A stretch of 64,000 nucleotides of DNA from Glebionis coronaria (taxonomy: Eukaryota; Streptophyta; Magnoliopsida; Asterales; Asteraceae), in the NCBI GenBank assembly GCA_025667525.1, contig JANFOE010000583.1, positions 558,001-622,000 on the forward strand, in the 5' to 3' direction. Shown here piece after piece: positions 11,376-22,670 of the stretch. A program made the position numbers and the translations under genes. The number at the start of each line of letters is the position of its first letter. The stretch's first letter is position 1. Under the pieces are notes generated by a model. The model did no database searches. It was given only the letters and a program-made list of their open reading frames with translations, and was not told where the DNA came from.

Positions 11376-11791
11376 AATCCAGAAACAGTAGCAGTTTACG
11401 AAGAACACGGAACACAAACTTTAATCAAAATCAAACCAAATACTTAAAAAGGATTTACCAAATTAAACACAAATCATTTAGACAATATAAGCAACGATTC
11501 CCACTAATAAAGACACAAATCCAAACAACTTTTGAAGATCAAATCAAGAAAATAAAAACTTAAGAACTTGAAGATAAAGATGATGATGAACAAGATGAAA
11601 ATGGAAGATTAAACAAGAACTTAGTACTGAATGATTGATGTTTTGACAAGATGAAACAAAGATTAAAATTACAAGATTAAAGAACTAAAGATAAAAATCA
11701 CCAATCACCCTAGTGGTGATGGTGTTCTACGAACCAGGAGAAAGAGTGGGGAGGAAGAAAAAAAACTAGTCTAAAATGTGTGAGGGAAAGG

Positions 11792-11801
11792 CTATTTATA
11801 G
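11792..11801 (-). promoter_or_regulatory. TATA-like box of the Athila-1 LTR
   Basis: The minus strand reads CTATAAATAG about 445 bp downstream of the LTR start, a plausible Pol II TATA box in a GC-flanked context. No transcript evidence is available. Confidence 0.5.
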
Positions 11802-12246
11802 TCTTGTCCTTTGGTTGGTGAGTGGGCTTTCTCCCGTTCTTTGTGTCTTTTCGTCTTTTCAGAAAAGTTTCCGTTTTCGATTCTGATTTGGGATTTGTTG
11901 TCGATTAAATTCAACTCGTCTTTTAATTTCTTCGTTTAATAGACTTGAGTTTCTTCGACTTATATAAATCTTCCATCTTTGGTCCTTTTCTTCGATAAAT
12001 CTTCGAATAGGCCCAGCGACTTCAAATCTTTTGCATCTCTTGGACAATAGACTTTATCTTGAGTCTTTTTCTTCATTAAAAACCCGTGCAATCCCATGTT
12101 TTCTTCAATATTCATCCGGTTGGCTCTGAAAACACAATAAACACAAAAACCACGCATAATTCCAAACAAATGATATTAAATACGTGTTTTGGTTTCGTTT
12201 TAGCCCGAATTAAGTGGTAAAAGGGTGGGTGTTTACACACCTATCA

Positions 12247-12261
12247 AATCCCCTACACTTA
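12247..12261 (-). promoter_or_regulatory. 3' polypurine tract of Athila-1
   Basis: AAGTGTAGGGGATT on the minus strand abuts the LTR. It is preceded by GAGGGCATGGCAATGGTT, matching the block GAGGGCACGACAATGGTT before the PPT of Athila-2 at 58407-58424. The shared block confirms that both are Athila-type 3' ends. Confidence 0.8.
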
Positions 12262-14182
12262 ACCATTGCCATGCCCTCATGCAATGCTTAGTGATAAAGC
12301 AAGCTTACACTTTTCTCATAATTAATCAACCTTGGCCTTATTTAAATTCTACTAAACAAAAATTTAAAGAAATGAAACTTCAAAGGTAACAAAGGGATAG
12401 AAAACCATTTTCACTTGAAAATAGCTACATGGAAATAACTTGTAGAGAAATCGATGACTTACATTAGGGATTTGGTGCTGCGAAGATTTATCACCCTCAA
12501 GTTTCACGTTCCCCAAACTAAGCTTAAAAACGAGATCATTGTTATTATAAGTTAGCAATTCAAACACTTACACACATGGCTTAATTAAATGCTTAAACTC
12601 CCTTATTCCTAGGTGTATCTCTTATATTTTATTTTTGTCTTAGAATGATCATGAAGATGCATTTTTGGACTTATTTCGATAGTTTATTAGGGCTGAAAGC
12701 AAAGTAGGACGATTTGATCAATAGTTAGCTAAAGGACAAAATCTCTTAAAACTGCTTCTCGGGATATCAAAAAGTTCATATCTTGGCATAACTTGGTTCA
12801 CGATTTGAGACCTTTCTCGGGCCGATATTTGGCATGTACTTCATACTTCATATCTTCGAGAGACGTTCTTGAGATAATGGTCTTCTCATCATAATAGAGT
12901 TTCTTCACTTGGAGACTTTTGAGGGGTACTCCAACTTTGTTGACCACGACTTCATGATTATTTCTTCAATCTCTAATTGGGATTTGAGATACAACGATCC
13001 GCCTCCTTTTCGGACTTGGATCTATTTATCCTCATACCTTGTTAGGGTCTTTTCGGATAGACTTCTCCATGATCTTTATGGGAGTTGATTGCTTTTCGTC
13101 GTGAGTCTTGATCCTTCATATTGACTTTAGGAATAATGCTTTTCACATCACTTTGGATCTTCAGCAATAAAATTGAATCCTCATGCCTTGTTAGGGCCTT
13201 TTCGGACTCGCCAATCTTCGCGCCCCGCTTCATAAGTTATGCCTTGGCTATGAACTCTTATCATTACCGAGCAACTTTTAAACGATCTTGGGCTAGAAGC
13301 TAAGTAACTTTTCAAATCGTAAGACCTTACTTATTGCAGATAAATTATTAGCAAGTGATGGGAGAATAGGCAAATAATTACACCAAGTGAGCTTGTGCAA
13401 GAATACCGACTTATAATTGACTCTATCATTTCTCGTCCTCCACAATTTAAAATCTCAAGTAATGAGACTCGTGGATACTTAGCCTAATAAACCAATTAAG
13501 GTCCACATGGTTAAGGATACTAGCTAGAATAAACTTGGATAAGTCTATTCGGGTTGAGTCAAAATAAACGCAACGGGCCTAATATGTCAAAGGCTTCTAA
13601 ACTAGCTACACCACTTTATTAATATTTTTGACTTATTTGCGGGATATATATACATATGAAAGCAACGATAAAAATTTAGAAATTACGACTAGATGGCCAA
13701 AGTTAATAAAAAAATTTGAAAAATGTTGAAAAATTGGATTTTCTGGTTAATTGAAGGCATTTTCATGGAAAAGTCCACTTAAAACTTCGATAGAAGTCCC
13801 CCCTACACTTAAGATAAACATTGTCCTCAATGTTTAAGCATGTGGGAAAAGTTTCCCCTACACTTATGACATTGTGCACGTTGGTTAACTCAAGCTAAGG
13901 AAGAGACGACTAACGTGATCAATTTCAAATATGAGTATGAAGAAAATTGAATCACGATAGTTGAGAGATAGAACCGGATTTCGGATAAACACGGGAGCAC
14001 GGTTCTTCAAAGATTCCAAGAGTGCACTTATCCCTGTAATCACATCACCACACAAAGGCAAACACATATAGAAGTCCCCCCTACACTTAAGGGATTAAAA
14101 CATACAAGGATAGATACTCGGGCTGCCTCCCGAGGAGCGCTTGTTTTTTATAACCGAGTCACGAGCCTGACTCGACCCAAAA
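12262..14182 (-). other. Athila-1 post-pol non-coding region (envelope position) with hairpins and PPT-like tracts
   Basis: About 1.9 kb without a credible open frame. It holds four copies of the word CCCCTACACTTA (+ strand) counting the PPT: near 12251, 13799, 13856 and 14078. It also holds a perfect hairpin at 13816-13835 (minus strand AAACATTGAGGACAATGTTT), another at 14117-14134 (CTCGGGCTGCCTCCCGAG) and a partial internal duplication (CCTTGTTAGGG, CTTTTCGGA near 13040 and 13190). In intact Athila elements this region may carry an envelope-like ORF; none is visible here. Confidence 0.7.
13816..13835 (-). other. Conserved 8-bp-stem hairpin before an internal PPT-like tract
   Basis: AAACATTG-AGGA-CAATGTTT folds perfectly. 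The identical 20 bases occur in Athila-2 at 57085-57104, in both cases immediately upstream of a G-rich tract when read on the coding strand. Confidence 0.8.
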
Positions 14183-17100
14183 TTAGTTTATGGGGAACGT
14201 GGTGAGGGATGGAATCACCTCCTTAGAGGTGTCCTCACCAAAGTACAACTTCACTCGTTGGCCATTCACCTTAAAATTTGGTCCATTAGGTTGAGCGAGC
14301 TCGAGAGTACCATATGGAAAAATTTGGGCAATGGTGAATGGGCCGGACTAACGAGATTTGAGCTTTCCCGAGAAGATTTTCAACCGAGAGTTAAAAAGTA
14401 AGACTTTGTCTCCAATATGGAACTCTCGGTTTTTGATCTTGGAGTCATGAATGAGCTTAGTTCTTTCCTTATAGATCAAAGAATTTTCATAAGCCTCATT
14501 CCGGAGTTCATTCAGCTCATTGAGTTGGATCTTGCGTAGGTCACCGGCTTTGTTTATATCAAAATTAGCCCACTTCAAGGCCCAATAAGCCTTGTGCTCC
14601 AACTCAATGGGGAGGTGGCACGCTTTCCCGTACACAAGACGATAAGGCGTACAGCCGATCGGGGTCTTGTAAGCAGTACGGAAAGCCCACAAAGCATCAT
14701 CCAATTTATCAGCCCATGAGGCACGATGCTCTCCCACGGTCCTTTCAAGAATTCGCTTCAGCCCTCGGTTGGATATTTCAGCCTGGCCATTAGTTTGTGG
14801 GTGGTAGGCTGTGGAAAGACGATGATTTACACCGTACTTAGCCATGACTCGAGCAAATTGATCATTGCAGAAATGAGTCCCACGATCACTAATAATGGCG
14901 CGAGGCACACCGAATCTAGCGAAAAGAGCTTTCAAAAAGTTACAAACCACCCTTGCGTCATTAGTAGGCAAAGCTTTGGCTTCAACCCACTTTGAAACGT
15001 AGTCAACGGCTACAAGGATGTATTTGTTTCCTTTAGAAGAAGGGAATGGCCCCATAAAGTCGATACCCCAAACATCAAAAATTTCACACTCTTGAATGAA
15101 ATTCTGAGGCATCTCGTCTTTATGTGTGATTTTGCCTTGCTTTTGGCAAACATCACATCGCTTAACCATATCGTGAGCGTCACGGTATATGGAGGGCCAA
15201 TAAAATCCCGAATCAAACACTTTCTTAGCGGTGTAGTTGGGACCAAAGTGACCACCGGTGGGTCCTTTGTGGCAAGCATCAAGGATGTCCGACGCTGCCG
15301 GTCCATCAACACATCGGCGAATTATCAAATCAGCACATTGTTTGAATAGGTAAGGGTCGTCCCAAAAGTAAGTCTTGATGTCGGTAAAGAACTTCTTCTT
15401 TTGCTGGGACGTCAACCCTTCCTTGAGAATTCCACCCGCCAAGTAGTTTGCAAAGTCCGCAAACCACGGGGTTTCATTCGGCTTCGAGTTTATAGACATT
15501 AAGGTCTCCGAGGGAAAAGAATCATTGATTTCTTTGGTCGGATGATCCCCTTGGTAAGGATCCTCAAGTCTACTAAGATAGTCCGCGGCTAAGTTTTCTG
15601 CTCCTTTTTTATCGCGGATGTCGATTTTAAATTCCTGGAGCAGCAAAACCCAGCGAAGAAGTCTTGGTTTGGAATCTTGCTTTGTCAACAAGTACTTCAA
15701 CGCGGAATGATCGGTGTACACAATGGTGGTGGAAAGGACAAGATAGGGGCGGAATTTTTCAAAAGCATAGACAACAGCTAAAAGCTCTTTTTCGGTTGTC
15801 GTATAATGCAATTGTGCCCCAGTCATTGTCTTGCTAGCGTAATGGATCGGTTGGAAGTGTTTGTTCACTCTTTGTCCAAGAACCGCTCCAATAGCAAAAT
15901 CGCTAGCATCGCACATCAACTCAAAAGGAAGCTCCCAATTAGGGGTAACCAAGACGGGTGCCTTGGTTAGCTTATCCTTAAGCGAGTTGAAGGCTTCAAG
16001 GCACTCTTTGGAAAAGATAAAAGGAGTATCTTTTTCCAAGAGGTGGGTCATCGGGCGAGCGATTTGAGAAAAGTCTTTGATAAATCGACGGTAGAAGCCC
16101 GCATGACCCAAGAAACTTCTCACACCCTTCACAGTGGAAGGTGGAGGTAACTTTGCTATAACATCAACTTTAGCACGGTCTACTTCAAGACCGGCTTTCG
16201 AAATCTTATGTCCAAGCACGACGCCTTCTTTTACCATAAAATGGCATTTTTCCCAATTTAGAACAAGGCGAGTGTCTTCGCACCGCTTTAGCATACGTTC
16301 TAAATTGGCAAGGCAAGCAGAGAAGGAATCCCCGAAGACCGAGAAATCATCCATGAAGACTTCCATGGTTTGTTCAACCATGTCATGGAAGATAGCTAAC
16401 ATGCACCTTTGGAAAGTCCTGGGCGCATTACATAAGCCAAAAGGCATTCTTTTGTAAGCGAAAGTGCCGTAGGGACAAGTGAATGTAGTCTTCTCTTGAT
16501 CTTGGGGATCGATGGGTATTTGGAAATAACCCGAGAAACCATCAAGAAAGCAGTAATATTCATTACCGGCTAATCGTTCAAGCATTTGGTCCATGAAAGG
16601 TAGAGGGAAATGATCCTTTCTCGTGGCATCATTGAGTTTGCGGTAGTCTATACAAACTCTCCACCCAGTAACGAGACGAGTGGGAATCAACTCGTTGTGT
16701 TCATTGGGAACAACGGTTATTCCGCCCTTCTTGGGCACACAATGGATTGGACTAACCCACGGTGAATCCGAAATAGGGTAAATCATACCCGCATCAAGAA
16801 GTTTGATAACCTCTGTTTTGATGACTTCATGTATTTTTGGATTCACCCTTCGTTGGCTTTGAATAGTGGGCTTGAAGTCGTCCTCCATGAGAATTTTGTG
16901 CGTGCAGAAGTGAGGATCAATTCCACGAATATCCGAGATTTTCCACGCAATAGCCTTCTTGTGAGCTTTCAACACAGCAACGAGGCGAGTCTTCTCTTCA
17001 TCTTTCAAATCCGTTGCAATAATGACGGGTGACTTCTTGTTGTCGTCAAGGAACACGTACTCGAGATGTGGCGGCAACTCCTTTAGTTCCAAATCCGGAG

Positions 17101-18307
17101 GATTTTCGACGGGAGGCGTTTTTAAAGTCGGAGTATCGATAGCAATGACCGTGGGAGATGGAGGCGAAGGATTGTCTTCGGTGAGAAGATTGTCAAAGAA
17201 ACTCATATCTTCATCCCCCTCGGTGGGAGAATCATTAGTAGCAAGAGTCCCATCTCCCATGGTATCTTCAAGATTGTTCCAGAATAAATCACTATCTCCA
17301 AATAGAGACAACGATGAATCAATGGAGGACACGGTCTCAACAGTGGGAAGAGAGGTAGGAATACTTTTGCAAGCATCATTAAAGTGTTCTTCACAAGCCT
17401 CATCAAGAACGTCAATACAATTAACGCTCTCATATGAATAAGGCTGTTTAGACAACTTTCCCATGTTGAAGACTACTTTGTCGTCACCCACTCTCATGAT
17501 AAGCTCTCCGGCTTCAACATCAATGAGAGTGCGACCGGTCCTCAAGAATGGACGACCAACAATAAGTGGCACACGGGGGTCCATCTCGTAGTCGACGACA
17601 ACAAAATCAGCAGGGAATGTGAATTTGTCGACTCCTACGATGACATCTTCGGCTATCCCCACCGGATAAGCAACCGTACGGTTGGCCAATTCCAAAGTCA
17701 TTTTAGTGGGGACTAGCTCTGGGAGAGATAATTGCTTCCAAACACTTAAAGGCATGAGATTTATACTAGCACCTAGATCGGCTAGGGCCATGCAATTCTC
17801 TACTCCCGGGAAATTGCAAGGGATAAGAAAACGACCCGGATCACCAAGCTTGATTGGCAATTTCCTTAAGAGCACTACAGAGCAGTTCTCATTAAGTTGG
17901 GTGTTAGCAATGTCGAGGAGCTTTTCCTTGTCGCTCAGAAGGTCTTTAAACATTTTGGCGTATTTGGGCATGTGAGCGAGAGCCTCAGCGAAGGAGATAT
18001 TGAAATTCAGTTGTTTAAACATTTTAAGAAAGTTAGAAACCTGAATATCATCCTTGCTCTTTTGCTTCTCTTTCCTCAACCTAGAAGGATAAGGTATATT
18101 GGAAGAAGAGGAAGGCTTTGGGAGTATAGGATCACTCACGACCATGGGTGGAGGAGGGGTAGAAAGAAGAGGTGGAGAAATTGGGGAAGGAGAAGGATGA
18201 GGAATGGGAGCAGGCGACTCGTTCTCCTTAGTCACAACCACCGGTGAAGGTATAGGAAGCTCGGGTTCCTTGGTACCTTTACCACTGCGAGTAGTGATTG
18301 CTTTCAT
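14183..18307 (-). pseudogene. pol: Athila-1 pol: protease, reverse transcriptase, RNase H, integrase
   Basis: The open frame 14348-18307 has 1319 codons. The same frame continues past one TAG at 14348 (TGG in the equivalent codon of Athila-2) to a TAA at 14183. Residues 1-75 are a Pro/Ser linker. Aspartic protease has DLGAS at 177-181. RT has FLDG near 587-590 and the catalytic FMDD at 651-654. RNase H has MCDASD near 800, TEKE near 839 and YTDHSA near 866. Integrase has an HHCC zinc site (H1012, H1020, C1051, C1054) and catalytic D1083, D1141 and E1177. The lost C-terminus holds the GPF-Y module. It lies in the same frame as gag, separated by one TAA at 18362. Apart from the stops, all catalytic residues I can check are present. 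Confidence 0.93.
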
Positions 18308-18361
18308 CTCCCCTCTTGGGTTTGCAACGGTGTTACTCGGAAGAGTACCCGAAGAAGAGGG

Positions 18362-19588
18362 TTAACTACTTTGGAAAAAACTAGCCATCATGTTCCTCAG
18401 ATCATTAGTCTGGCTATCCAACGTGTTTCTCATGTCAGCTCTCAAATCGTTTCCTTGCTTGACCAAATATGCCTTCAAATTGCGCACTTCTTCTTGGAGA
18501 TTTCCCACTATCACATCATTGGTTCTCATGTAGGTGGCGACCTCTTGGTGTAATGCAGTGGTGGTTTGGTTGGAAGGAGCATTGTATGCAGGTGGTTGGT
18601 AAGCAGGTTGTTGGTAGATTTGATTGTTACGTTGAAGCGGTTGTTGCTGCTTGTGAGGTCGGATGTATGGTTGTCGAGGTTGTTGTTGTTGTGGAGGAGG
18701 GCGGTTAAGGTTTTGTTGTTGGTTTGGGTTGGTAGGAGGAAAGCCAGGTGGTGAAAGATAGTTGTTGCTGCGGTAGCTAAGCAAGTTACGGTCACCTTGA
18801 GGTCTAGCTTGATAAGCAGGTTGTTGGTAGGTGCCATATGCCGCATTCACATTCTCAGCAGGGTAATCTTGGGTGGCGGTACAAGTTGTGTAAGAGTGGG
18901 GACCACCGCATATCTCACAAGGTTGGCTGACAGCGTTCACTTGTGCATTTTTGGCGTTGTTGCTGTTGTTGTTGCTGACGGTGTGGGTGACAAGCGATTC
19001 AAGAAGCGTAGTGATTTTGTCTAATCGCTTGTCGCTGTCATTAGTGCTAGCACTAGCAACATTGGTCCTAACGCTCTTGGTTTGCACACGAGACTTGTTC
19101 TCAATGATATCCCAAGCAACATTGGAAGTCTTAGCCAATAAATTACCCCCCGAGGCACTATTCAGTGAATCTTGGTCACTCATGCTTAAACCATTGTAAA
19201 AAGTATTGATTTGATGTACTTTGGTAAAACCATGTTGTGGGCATTTTCTTAAAAGATCTTTAAAACGATCCCAAGATTCACTGAATGACTCAGCGTACTT
19301 TTGTTCAAAGTTTATAATCTCATTCCGCAAAGCGGTAGTACGAGAGGGTGGAAAAAAGTAGTTGATAAACTTTGTTTCCAAATCCGTCCACGAGAGAATA
19401 CTCTGTGGCGGTTCCTTAGCAAGCCAATGCCGGGCTTGTCCCTCTAAAGAAAAGGGAAAAAGTTGTAACCTTATCACTTCTTGTGAAACTCCATTGAACT
19501 TGACCGTGTTGGTGAGTTGTAGAAATCTCTTGATATGGTCATGTGGATCATCAATGGTGCGTCCCAAGAACGGTTGAGCGGATACCAT
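18362..19588 (-). pseudogene. gag: Athila-1 gag, N-terminally truncated
   Basis: The 408-codon frame encodes a retrotransposon capsid domain (residues about 10-150) with HWLAKEPPQSILSW and the FPPSRTTALRNEI block typical of plant gypsy gags. A zinc knuckle CEICGGPHSYTTC (C224, C227, H231, C236) of the form CX2CX3HX4C follows, then a Gln/Asn/Pro-rich tail. Gag packages the RNA in virus-like particles. The apparent start at 19588 is only the first ATG after the junction: the true N-terminus is missing and copia integrase sequence begins at about 19590. The stop TAA at 18362 is in frame with pol and Athila-2 has a sense codon there, so gag-pol was probably one frame. Confidence 0.88.
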
Positions 19589-19589
19589 C

Positions 19590-20813
19590 TGAAGTCACCT
19601 TCACAATGTTTGGATTAGTAACAGGCATATAATTCAATGTCCTAGATAGAGGTTCCAAGTCAAATAACCAATTTGGACCACTTCCAAGATCACTAGGTTT
19701 ACTCTTTAAAAACCTAACATGTACCTTCTCAAGTATACGTTTTTCTTTCTTAAGGTAAACTCTATATCCTATACTCTGCACAGAATAACCCATGAAGTAG
19801 CCTTCATCACCTTTAGCACTAAACTTACCTAAGGCATCACTAGTGTCCAACACAACTACATGACATCCAAAAGGTTTAAGAAAACCAATATTAGGTTTCC
19901 TGCCCCAAAGTAACTCATAAGGTGTTTTGTTATGAATCTTGTTGACTAATGCCCTATTCTGAACATAACAAGCTGTATTCACAGCCTCAGCCCAAAAAGC
20001 AATGGGAAAGTGAGCATCAGCCAACATAGTCCTGGCTGCTTCTATGAGGGTTCTATTCTTTCTCTCAGCTACCCCATTTTGTTGTGGGGTTCTAGCTACA
20101 CTAAACTGTCTAGTAATCCCTTTCTTGGCACAAAAGTCATCTAACAACGTATTTCTAAACTCACCACCATTGTCACTTCTAAGCATCTTAACCTCATTAC
20201 CAGATTTCTTTTCTATTTGGGTAATAAAGTTAATCAAAGTATCAGTAGTGTCACTTTTCAAAGCTAAAAAGAAAGTCCAAGTAAATCTAGAAAAATCATC
20301 AGTGATGACAAAACAGTAGGATTTACTATTTAAGCTTTCTATATTAGTTGGACCAAACAAGTCCATATGCAGCAAGTGAAGTGGTTTAGAACTAGAGTGC
20401 ACTGGTTTAGACTTAAATGAGACCTTGTGCTGTTTGCCTTTAAGGCATGCAACACAAGAGTGGTCATTGTGGAAAGCCTTTTCAGGCAAATCATCAACTA
20501 AACCATGTCTCACAAGTCTATTTATATTTTTAAAATTAATATGCCCTAACCTTCTGTGCCAAAGATTACTCTCATCAACTGAAGCCTTAGCATATAGACA
20601 TGACAAATTACTATTCATCCTAATTCCATTAAGATTCACATTATAAATGTCCTTATGCCTAGGTGTTCTATAATCAATGAATTTCTCATCTGGTATTTTA
20701 AAAACTTTGCTCAACACCAAGCATTCAGTATCAGTGAAAAGAACCTTATTTTTGTTATCACACACTTGTGATACACTAAACAGATTATAGTCAAGTTCTT
20801 TTACCAGAAACAC
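19590..20813 (-). pseudogene. Host copia integrase, C-terminally truncated
   Basis: The frame encodes the integrase of a Ty1/copia element. It shows the zinc-binding HHCC (HRRLGH...CVAC), then catalytic D in LLHMDLFGP, D in RSDNGGEF and E in NGVAERKNR, all intact, followed by the C-terminal GYFMGYSVQS region. It ends at a non-homologous junction near 19590, where the text changes from copia (IVKVTS) to Athila gag. A frameshift at about 20810 separates it from the protease frame. It is homologous to 28937-30300 of the nested copia, which has lost the second Asp. Confidence 0.9.
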
Positions 20814-21043
20814 TTTTCAAAACGCAAACTGTTGGTGAGAAGAGTGCGTTTGCCAGTGATAGTTCCATATCCACCTCCAAAGTACACTTTGTCACCATCT
20901 TTAATGGGGATAAAATTTGTTAGATAATCTTCCTTCCCCGTCATGTGCCTAGAGCATCCACTATTCCAATAGCCATAATCATTAACCTGCTTTTGAATGC
21001 TCTGCACATAAAGAAAACAAATTAGTTTTCTTTGGGAACCCAA
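20801..21043 (-). pseudogene. Host copia protease region
   Basis: The frame contains GYWNSGCSRHMTG, the copia aspartic protease site; the usual DSG is NSG here, so the catalytic Asp is lost in this copy. It overlaps the gag frame end by 22 bases in the -1 relation, exactly as in the nested copia (30532-30553). The start ATG in the overlap may not be used. Confidence 0.8.
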
Positions 21044-22103
21044 GCCTGAGCAGACTTGGACTCATTTGGTTGTTCAACAAGAACATACTTAGTCCTGATG
21101 ACAACCCCTTGTTCATCCCTTTTTGGATTAAACATCAAGTTAACCCCAATTGGTTTTGTTATGACCTTTGAAATATAATGAAATCTGTTACAAGTCATAG
21201 AAATCCCATCTGGATTAGGGTTTTGATCTTGCTTAGGTCTCCATGTCAAGCTAGAAGAAGCTTTAGACCCTTTTCCCTTTGGTTGCAAATATTTACCATT
21301 ATTTGGTCTGGCAACGTTCCTGTCAGCGTTTAATTTGTTCTTGTCAACGCTGAAGTTACCCTTATCAGCGTTGAACCTAGGGTTTGCTACAGGAACCCAT
21401 TGTATGTTAGGCCATGTATTGGTCTTCTAAAAAGGTCTTTGTCCATAAGTATTAGACCCTTTAGTAAAGAGTGGGGCTGGTCTAACAACTTGTGGACTTT
21501 GCTGGACAAAAGGTATGGGTTTGACAGTGTTTGACTTTCTATCAGCATTGACCTTTGAAGCATTGACACACTTATAGGCTAAATGTGAAAAACTTCCACA
21601 AGTATAACATGCTTTTCTAGACATAGCTCTAGGTCTAGAAGAAAAGAAACCTGACCCATTATCACTAATTTGGCTTTTTGGTGACCTAGGTTTTCTATAC
21701 ATTTCTGCATATTTAATACTAGGTTCTCTATCAACGTTTAAGCCAAGGTCAACAGTCTTGCTAGTGGTTGGTTTTATCACTTTTATGGGTGTAGACTCAT
21801 TTGGGCTGTCACTAAGCATGCCACCCTTAACAAACAAGGTAGGGTTGGCTTTCTTCCATTGGTCCAAATCAGTCAACTTCTGCTTGTATTCCTCTACTGG
21901 GGTAAGAACTCTTGGTGGAGGAATAAATTCCTCTTCTTGGAGTTCTAGTATACCAGTCCAAGACAAGTCCTTTCTAAGGACACCATTGAAGTTCCCAGCA
22001 GGGGGTGGAACACCAACATACTCTTTCATCCTAATCCAAGTCATATCCCTAGAATCCCTTTGTTCACTGACACATTTTTCTAGGGTTTGTGAGGCTTTAT
22101 CAA
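21022..22103 (-). pseudogene. Host copia gag, C-terminal part
   Basis: Frames 21427-22044 and 21022-21288 encode the gag tail. A zinc knuckle CYTCGSFSHLAYKC (CX2CX4HX4C), with VNAS and NADR words following it, precedes the segment ending AWVPKEN before the stop at 21022. One in-frame stop lies between the pieces. The reading runs directly into the nested copia insertion at 22104, and its upstream continuation resumes at 33909-34166. Confidence 0.85.
22099..22103. repeat. Left TSD (atcaa) of the nested copia
   Basis: ATCAA before the LTR at 22104 repeats as ATCAA at 33909-33913. Removing one copy and the element restores continuous gag sequence matching the nested copy near 31590-31610. Confidence 0.97.
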
Positions 22104-22618
22104 TGTTGATCCCAAACTTAGATCGATTTAGCTTGTGTAAACAAGATTAGATCAAGTTATACACGTAGAGAAACTTTGTTTATGTATAAAGTAATTCAAG
22201 TGTTATGCGGAATTAACACTTAAACAAGAACACACAAAGATGTAAAACAAACTTTCACTTGATTGATAATAACGAACTTGCTTACAATGAAAGTGTTCAA
22301 CGTATGAAAACTTATTATGAAACAAAACCTAAAGGTCTTCTTTTATAGACATAAGACGCCTTGTACAAGAGTCTACGTATCAACTATTCTAGGTAAAGAT
22401 AATTATAGAAAATACAATGTTGATCCTATCTTTACTAGAAACAAACTAGAAACATAATACGCGTAGACCATATCTTTCTATCAGTGCTTGTCTTCAACCT
22501 ATCAATGCTTGACTTCTTCCTGTCAGCGCTTGATCTGTCAGTGTTTGTTTTCTTCTTATCAACGCTTGTTTTCCTCTTGTCAGCGCTCAAGTGGACTGGC
22601 TACATTTTATTTCCAACA
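22104..22618 (-). mobile_element. 3' LTR of the nested copia
   Basis: 515 bp, TGTTG...CAACA ends. The minus strand has a TATA-like CTATAAAAGA near 22341-22349. The U3 side contains six variants of the TGTCARCGYT decamer within about 120 bp (22480-22595). Confidence 0.96.
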
Positions 22619-22634
22619 ATCCTCCCCTAAACTT
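22619..22634 (-). promoter_or_regulatory. Polypurine tract of the nested copia
   Basis: The minus strand reads AGTTTAGGGGAGGATT directly before the LTR start TGTTGG. It is the expected plus-strand priming site. Confidence 0.9.
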
Positions 22635-22670
22635 GATATCTACTATAGTAATCAAGGATCTGAATAAAAA

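Larger units (their letters stand above)
10688..12246 (-). mobile_element. 3' LTR of Athila-1
   Basis: On the minus strand it starts TGATAGGTGTG directly after the PPT and ends TTGTATCA, giving a perfect TGATA/TATCA terminal inverted repeat; length 1559 bp. It contains a TATA-like CTATAAATAG at 11792-11801, a minisatellite rich in TTCGGAA words at about 10988-11375, and a small hairpin near its start (GGTGT/ACACC at 12228-12241). Open frames in the minisatellite are not considered genes. Confidence 0.75.
10688..19590 (-). mobile_element. Athila-1: truncated Ty3/gypsy Athila-type element
   Basis: Minus-strand order: truncated gag (from 19588), pol, post-pol non-coding region with conserved hairpins, PPT, 3' LTR (10688-12246). 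The 5' LTR, primer site and gag N-terminus are missing because the element ends at an abrupt junction with copia integrase near 19590. Gag and pol lie in one frame with only two premature stops, so the copy is fairly young. Lineage is judged from integrase text such as [11 protein letters not shown] and LPTNDARV, which I associate with Athila. Confidence 0.88.

Noticed and set aside
11038..11563. Open frames on both strands in the Athila-1 LTR (Ser/Lys/Phe-rich)
   Set aside because: They are translations of the TTCGGAA minisatellite, without family similarity or conserved start.
15010..18247. Antisense open frames over Athila-1 pol
   Set aside because: Shadows of the conserved pol frame; they show no motif of their own.
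18362..18364. Genuine gag stop codon separating gag and pol in Athila-1
   Set aside because: Gag and pol share one frame and Athila-2 has a sense codon at the equivalent site, so it looks like a point mutation, though a readthrough stop cannot be fully excluded.
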